Assembly: GCA_013152695.1 (NCBI GenBank)
Contig: JAADFV010000059.1
Coordinates: 1 to 8,416, forward strand
Reading direction: 5' to 3'
DNA from: Chloroflexota bacterium
Lineage (GTDB): Bacteria; Chloroflexota; Anaerolineae; J102
DNA: 8,416 bases
Under the pieces are notes generated by a model, which saw nothing but the letters and a program-made list of their open reading frames with translations, ran no database searches and was not told where the DNA came from. Position 1 is the first letter of the stretch; every line of letters begins with the position of its first letter. The translations under genes and the position numbers were made by a program. Shown here in pieces: positions 6,001 to 8,416 of the stretch.

Positions 6001-7115
6001 GTCAGCGATTGACAAAGCAGGCCTTGAAAGGAATCCTGCAAGCAAGTGATGTCACCACCCTTTCTGCTACTGACCTCGTGCGATTGTTTCAGGAAGAGGA
6101 GCCCCTGGCAGCGTTTCTGCCTGACGGAGTTTATCAACTCGATCCGCGCACAGGCGATCGTATTCTCTACAATTCATCTCGCGCCCAGCGGCCACATGAT
6201 AACCATCTCCCTGCTTTTCAAGAGCCGCTGGAGGCACGTTCTTGCGCAGTTTGCGAGGGTCGAACAACCGGTGTCATCGATGTGGCTCCTCTCAGCGATG
6301 GCTTTACCTTTATCAACAAGAACCTTTATCCTTGCCTTTTTCCTGAGACCACACATCGGTCTGCTGCCGTAACTGAAGCAAGACCGCGTTCTGCTTTTGG
6401 TTTTCACTTTTTACAGTGGACTTCCAATCACCATGAGCGAGATTGGCATAACATGCCTCTGGAGGATCTCCTTATCGTTTTGAAACGTCTGGCGGCATTG
6501 GAGCATCATCTTTTACAACTTTCTTCCCAATGGCTGCCAGAGCGCACTACCGATGGTTATGCTGGCTATGTTTCCATCATCAAGAACTACGGACGACTGG
6601 TAGGAGGCTCTCTGGCACACGGCCATCAACAGATTGTTTTCAGCTCAATCAGACCGGCACGCGTCCTCGATCACATACGTTTTCAACAAACGCGTGAGGA
6701 GACCTTCTCTCATTTTCTGCTACGGGTCAATCCCCAGACGCTCGTTTTACGAGATTATGGCCCCGCTGTTCTTGTCGTGCCCTACTTTATGCGCCGCCCT
6801 TACGATATGCTACTTTTGCTCAAAAATACCACAAGGCGTTATATTTACGACCTCTGTTCCGCCGAATTAGCCGCCGTCGCTCTTGGCTGGCATGAGGCAA
6901 TTGCTGCAATCCACCGCATCATGCCGAAAATAGGCCGGGAGTTGGCGTACAACGTGGTCTGTCACAATGGACCAGGTGCCGGCCTCTATTTTGAATTCTT
7001 GCCCTATACGCAAGAAACAGGCGGGCTCGAACACCTGGGCCTCTATGTTTGCCAGAACAATCCGGCCCGTGTCGCCGCTCATCTGAGACAGGAAATCAGG
7101 CAGCTAGAAGACTGA
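5997..7115 (+). CDS. GalT-like (HIT superfamily) nucleotidyltransferase or NDP-sugar phosphorylase
   Basis: 372-residue cytoplasmic protein of the galactose-1-phosphate uridylyltransferase fold. C83-x2-C86 (CAVC) is the N-terminal half of a zinc site. INKNLYP (106-112) matches the family's substrate loop. VSIIKNYGRLVGGSL precedes the active-site H208-x-H210-x-Q212, in which His210 should form the covalent nucleotidyl intermediate and His208 bind zinc. The C-terminal domain (YFEFLPY, 331-337, to AHLRQEI) keeps the family pattern, but the usual His-x-His of GalT there reads Leu-Tyr-Phe. Family members either exchange UMP between hexose phosphates (GalT) or phosphorolyse ADP- or GDP-hexoses. Coupled by a 4-base overlap to a sugar-nucleotide-dependent glycosyltransferase, it most plausibly interconverts NDP-glucose and glucose-1-phosphate. 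No epimerase or galactokinase is nearby, which argues against a standard Leloir role. Confidence 0.8.
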   Translation: MSQRLTKQALKGILQASDVTTLSATDLVRLFQEEEPLAAFLPDGVYQLDPRTGDRILYNSSRAQRPHDNHLPAFQEPLEARSCAVCEGRTTGVIDVAPLSDGFTFINKNLYPCLFPETTHRSAAVTEARPRSAFGFHFLQWTSNHHERDWHNMPLEDLLIVLKRLAALEHHLLQLSSQWLPERTTDGYAGYVSIIKNYGRLVGGSLAHGHQQIVFSSIRPARVLDHIRFQQTREETFSHFLLRVNPQTLVLRDYGPAVLVVPYFMRRPYDMLLLLKNTTRRYIYDLCSAELAAVALGWHEAIAAIHRIMPKIGRELAYNVVCHNGPGAGLYFEFLPYTQETGGLEHLGLYVCQNNPARVAAHLRQEIRQLED

Positions 7116-7169
7116 AGCCCACCTTTTCTCGACTGGTCCCATACTCCCTCTCAATCCCAAAGTTATCTA
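7116..7169 (+). other. Pyrimidine-rich spacer before the kinase gene
   Basis: 54 nt, strongly C/T-rich and with no clear Shine-Dalgarno before ATG 7170, unlike the tightly packed genes upstream. The frame stays open between the GalT-like stop (7113-7115) and ATG 7170, and both genes share it. CCCATACTCC at 7138-7147 is inverted as GGAGTATGGG just after the kinase gene (8128-8137). On the minus strand the stretch resembles the heptamer repeats found after 8150. No promoter or terminator hairpin was recognised. Confidence 0.5.
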
Positions 7170-8126
7170 ATGCAACAAACCGTGAATATTCCTCAAGGCG
7201 ACATCGATCTCGTTGCTATCGGCGAAACAGTTGTAGATATGATTTCGCAGGAGGAGACGAACTCTCTGCGCAATGCCTATGTTTTCCATAAGCATCAGGG
7301 TGGCGCCCCCGCGAATCTGGCTACTAACATGGCACGACTCGGCAAACGTGCTGCCATTGTTTCTAAAGTGGGCGCCGGACCTTTCGGCCAGTTCCTCGAA
7401 GCCGAACTGGCCAAGGCTGGAGTGCTGACCGATTATCTGCTGATGACCCCTGCCTTCAACAGCACCGTCATTTTCATCTCTCGCACGGCAGGCACGGCAG
7501 AATCCCAGGCTTTTCGCGGCGCCGACTATCAGCTCGATGCTGAGGAAATTCCTCAAGACTTGATCAGGCGTTCTCGCATCATTCACACAACTGCCTTTGC
7601 TCTTTCCCGCGAACCTTGTCGTTCGGCTGTGGAGAAAACCTTGCAACTGGCCAAAGAACAGGGCAAGATCGTGTCTCTCGACCCTAATTTCAATCCGCCC
7701 AACTGGCCCCATCCGCAGGAGGCCAAGGCAGTACTGCGGCGCATGTTTGCATACACCTCCATCACCAAGCCTTCACTCGATGATGCTCAGCGTCTTTTTG
7801 GCGGCGGGCAGACGCCACAAGAGTACATCGCACGATTTCACGATATGGGCCCGGATGTGGTGGTGCTCACCATGGGCATGAAAGGCACTCTCGTGGCACA
7901 TCAAGGCCGGATCGAGCACGTGCCGGCGCGGGCGGTCGAGGTAGTCGACGCAACCGGCGCCGGCGATGCTTTTTGGGCAGGCTTTCTTACGGCATTACTC
8001 GACGGTGAATCATTGCGACGCTGCGCCCTCTTCGCCCGCGAGGTTGTCGAGCGTAAATTAGCTCGTGTGGGGCCGTTGCCCGAAAAAATCAATCGCAATG
8101 AACTCTATGCTCGCATTGACCAGTGA
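7170..8126 (+). CDS. PfkB-family sugar kinase, probable fructokinase
   Basis: 318-residue ribokinase-fold kinase, normal length. DLVAIGETVVDMI (13-25) is the N-terminal strand. GGAPANLATNMARLG (44-58) is PfkB signature 1. FRGADYQL (115-122) resembles the fructokinase lid region. DPNFNPPNW (171-179) and TKPSLDDAQRLFG (199-211) are typical of the fructokinase/ketodeoxygluconate kinase branch. DATGAGDAFWAGF (260-272) is signature 2, with Asp266 as catalytic base. It would phosphorylate a free hexose, most likely fructose to fructose-6-phosphate, using ATP in the cytoplasm. Odd: Asn175 occupies the position of the Arg usual in D-x-N-x-R of related kinases, and no good ribosome-binding site precedes the ATG. 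The only nearby alternative, GTG 7182, is no better supported. 2-keto-3-deoxygluconate kinase is the main alternative. Confidence 0.87.
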   Translation: MQQTVNIPQGDIDLVAIGETVVDMISQEETNSLRNAYVFHKHQGGAPANLATNMARLGKRAAIVSKVGAGPFGQFLEAELAKAGVLTDYLLMTPAFNSTVIFISRTAGTAESQAFRGADYQLDAEEIPQDLIRRSRIIHTTAFALSREPCRSAVEKTLQLAKEQGKIVSLDPNFNPPNWPHPQEAKAVLRRMFAYTSITKPSLDDAQRLFGGGQTPQEYIARFHDMGPDVVVLTMGMKGTLVAHQGRIEHVPARAVEVVDATGAGDAFWAGFLTALLDGESLRRCALFAREVVERKLARVGPLPEKINRNELYARIDQ

Positions 8127-8154
8127 TGGAGTATGGGTGGAGATTACCTTGCCA

Positions 8155-8244
8155 GAGGGAAGGGATACGGGAGACGGGAGACGGAAGAGAGTGGTGAGAG
8201 CAGGAAGCAAGAAGTAGGGAGCAGGGAGTAAGGAGAAAAGCAGG
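8155..8244 (+). repeat. Degenerate 7-bp tandem repeats, block 1
   Basis: GGGATAC (8162), GGGAGAC (8169 and 8176) and GGAAGAG (8183) form consecutive seven-base units. After a short break, in-phase units of the form RGRAGYA run from 8203: GGAAGCA, AGAAGTA, GGGAGCA, GGGAGTA, then AGGAGAA at 8231. Almost all bases are purines on the + strand. This resembles the short tandem heptamer repeats known from intergenic DNA of cyanobacteria and some Chloroflexota. There are no spacers, so it is not CRISPR. Confidence 0.8.
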
Positions 8245-8330
8245 GGTGAGGAATTCCGTAGCAGGCCCTTTATTGGAAAAGGCGCGACATCAGGAGAGAC
8301 AGATGGGCTGATGCAGCGGCAGCCGGGGCA
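8245..8330 (+). other. Non-repetitive spacer between heptamer blocks
   Basis: No gene, tRNA or convincing terminator is seen. A weak pairing of CCTTT (8267-8271) with AAAGG (8278-8282) is the only hairpin noted after the kinase gene, and it lacks a T-run. The operon's terminator, if intrinsic, was not found between 8127 and the right edge. Confidence 0.4.
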
Positions 8331-8412
8331 GGAAGCAAGGAGTAAGGAGTAGGAAGCAAGGAGCAAGGGAGACATGCGTTATGAAGAAGGCGCGGAATGG
8401 GAGACGGGAGAG
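8331..8412 (+). repeat. Degenerate 7-bp tandem repeats, block 2
   Basis: Five consecutive heptamers fit RGRAGYA without interruption: GGAAGCA (8331), AGGAGTA (8338), AGGAGTA (8345), GGAAGCA (8352) and AGGAGCA (8359), followed by AGGGAGA (8366). The GGGAGAC unit of block 1 returns at 8399 and is followed by GGGAGAG (8406). The array continues toward or past the right edge. It is the same repeat family and orientation as block 1. Confidence 0.8.
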
Positions 8413-8416
8413 TGCT

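Noticed and set aside
8058..8375. 105-residue minus-strand frame rich in Leu, Ser and Pro with a membrane-like look
   Set aside because: It is produced by translating the heptamer repeats and the kinase 3' end backwards; the quasi-periodic composition is an artefact of the 7-bp unit.
8155..8416. Possible CRISPR array
   Set aside because: The repeats are only seven bases and directly adjoining, with no unique spacers of regular length and no cas genes.

Overview
The window looks like a carbohydrate-utilisation operon from a bacterium, most plausibly a member of the Chloroflexota (Anaerolineae/Caldilinea-like). The basis is circumstantial: a lipoprotein sugar-binding protein with a long Ala/Pro linker, a LacI-type regulator heading the operon, no dedicated transporter ATPase, and purine-rich heptamer repeats in the spacer. 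No rRNA or marker gene is present, so the taxonomy is inference. All seven convincing genes are on the + strand.

Layout. Positions 1-171 are non-coding and hold an imperfect palindrome near the left edge. At 172-200 lies a textbook sigma-70 promoter (TTGACA, 17-bp spacer, extended TATACT), followed by two abutting 14-bp LacI-type operators (200-213 and 214-227). A LacI-family repressor follows (254-1279). A 98-nt leader carrying an unused Shine-Dalgarno and a four-codon micro-ORF separates it from a sugar-binding lipoprotein (1378-2715). A strong intercistronic hairpin (2736-2776) precedes two MalF/MalG-type permeases (2802-3737 and 3739-4629). Then come a GT4 glycosyltransferase of the sucrose-phosphate synthase/mannosylfructose-phosphate synthase type (4633-6000), a GalT-like nucleotidyltransferase/phosphorylase (5997-7115) and a PfkB sugar kinase, probably a fructokinase (7170-8126). 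The last 290 nt are non-coding and made largely of degenerate 7-bp tandem repeats.

How it may work (inference). The repressor shuts off the promoter until the imported sugar or a derivative binds. The ABC system imports the sugar using an ATPase encoded elsewhere. The three enzymes then form a chain. The glycosyltransferase run backwards would split a sucrose-like disaccharide with NDP into NDP-glucose and fructose. The GalT-like enzyme would phosphorolyse NDP-glucose to glucose-1-phosphate and NDP. The kinase would make fructose-6-phosphate. The net result is phosphorolytic sucrose use without a hydrolase, with the nucleotide recycled. The opposite, biosynthetic reading (a sucrose-like solute made from hexose phosphates) cannot be excluded, but the importer and repressor favour catabolism. 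This enzyme trio is the most interesting thing in the window.
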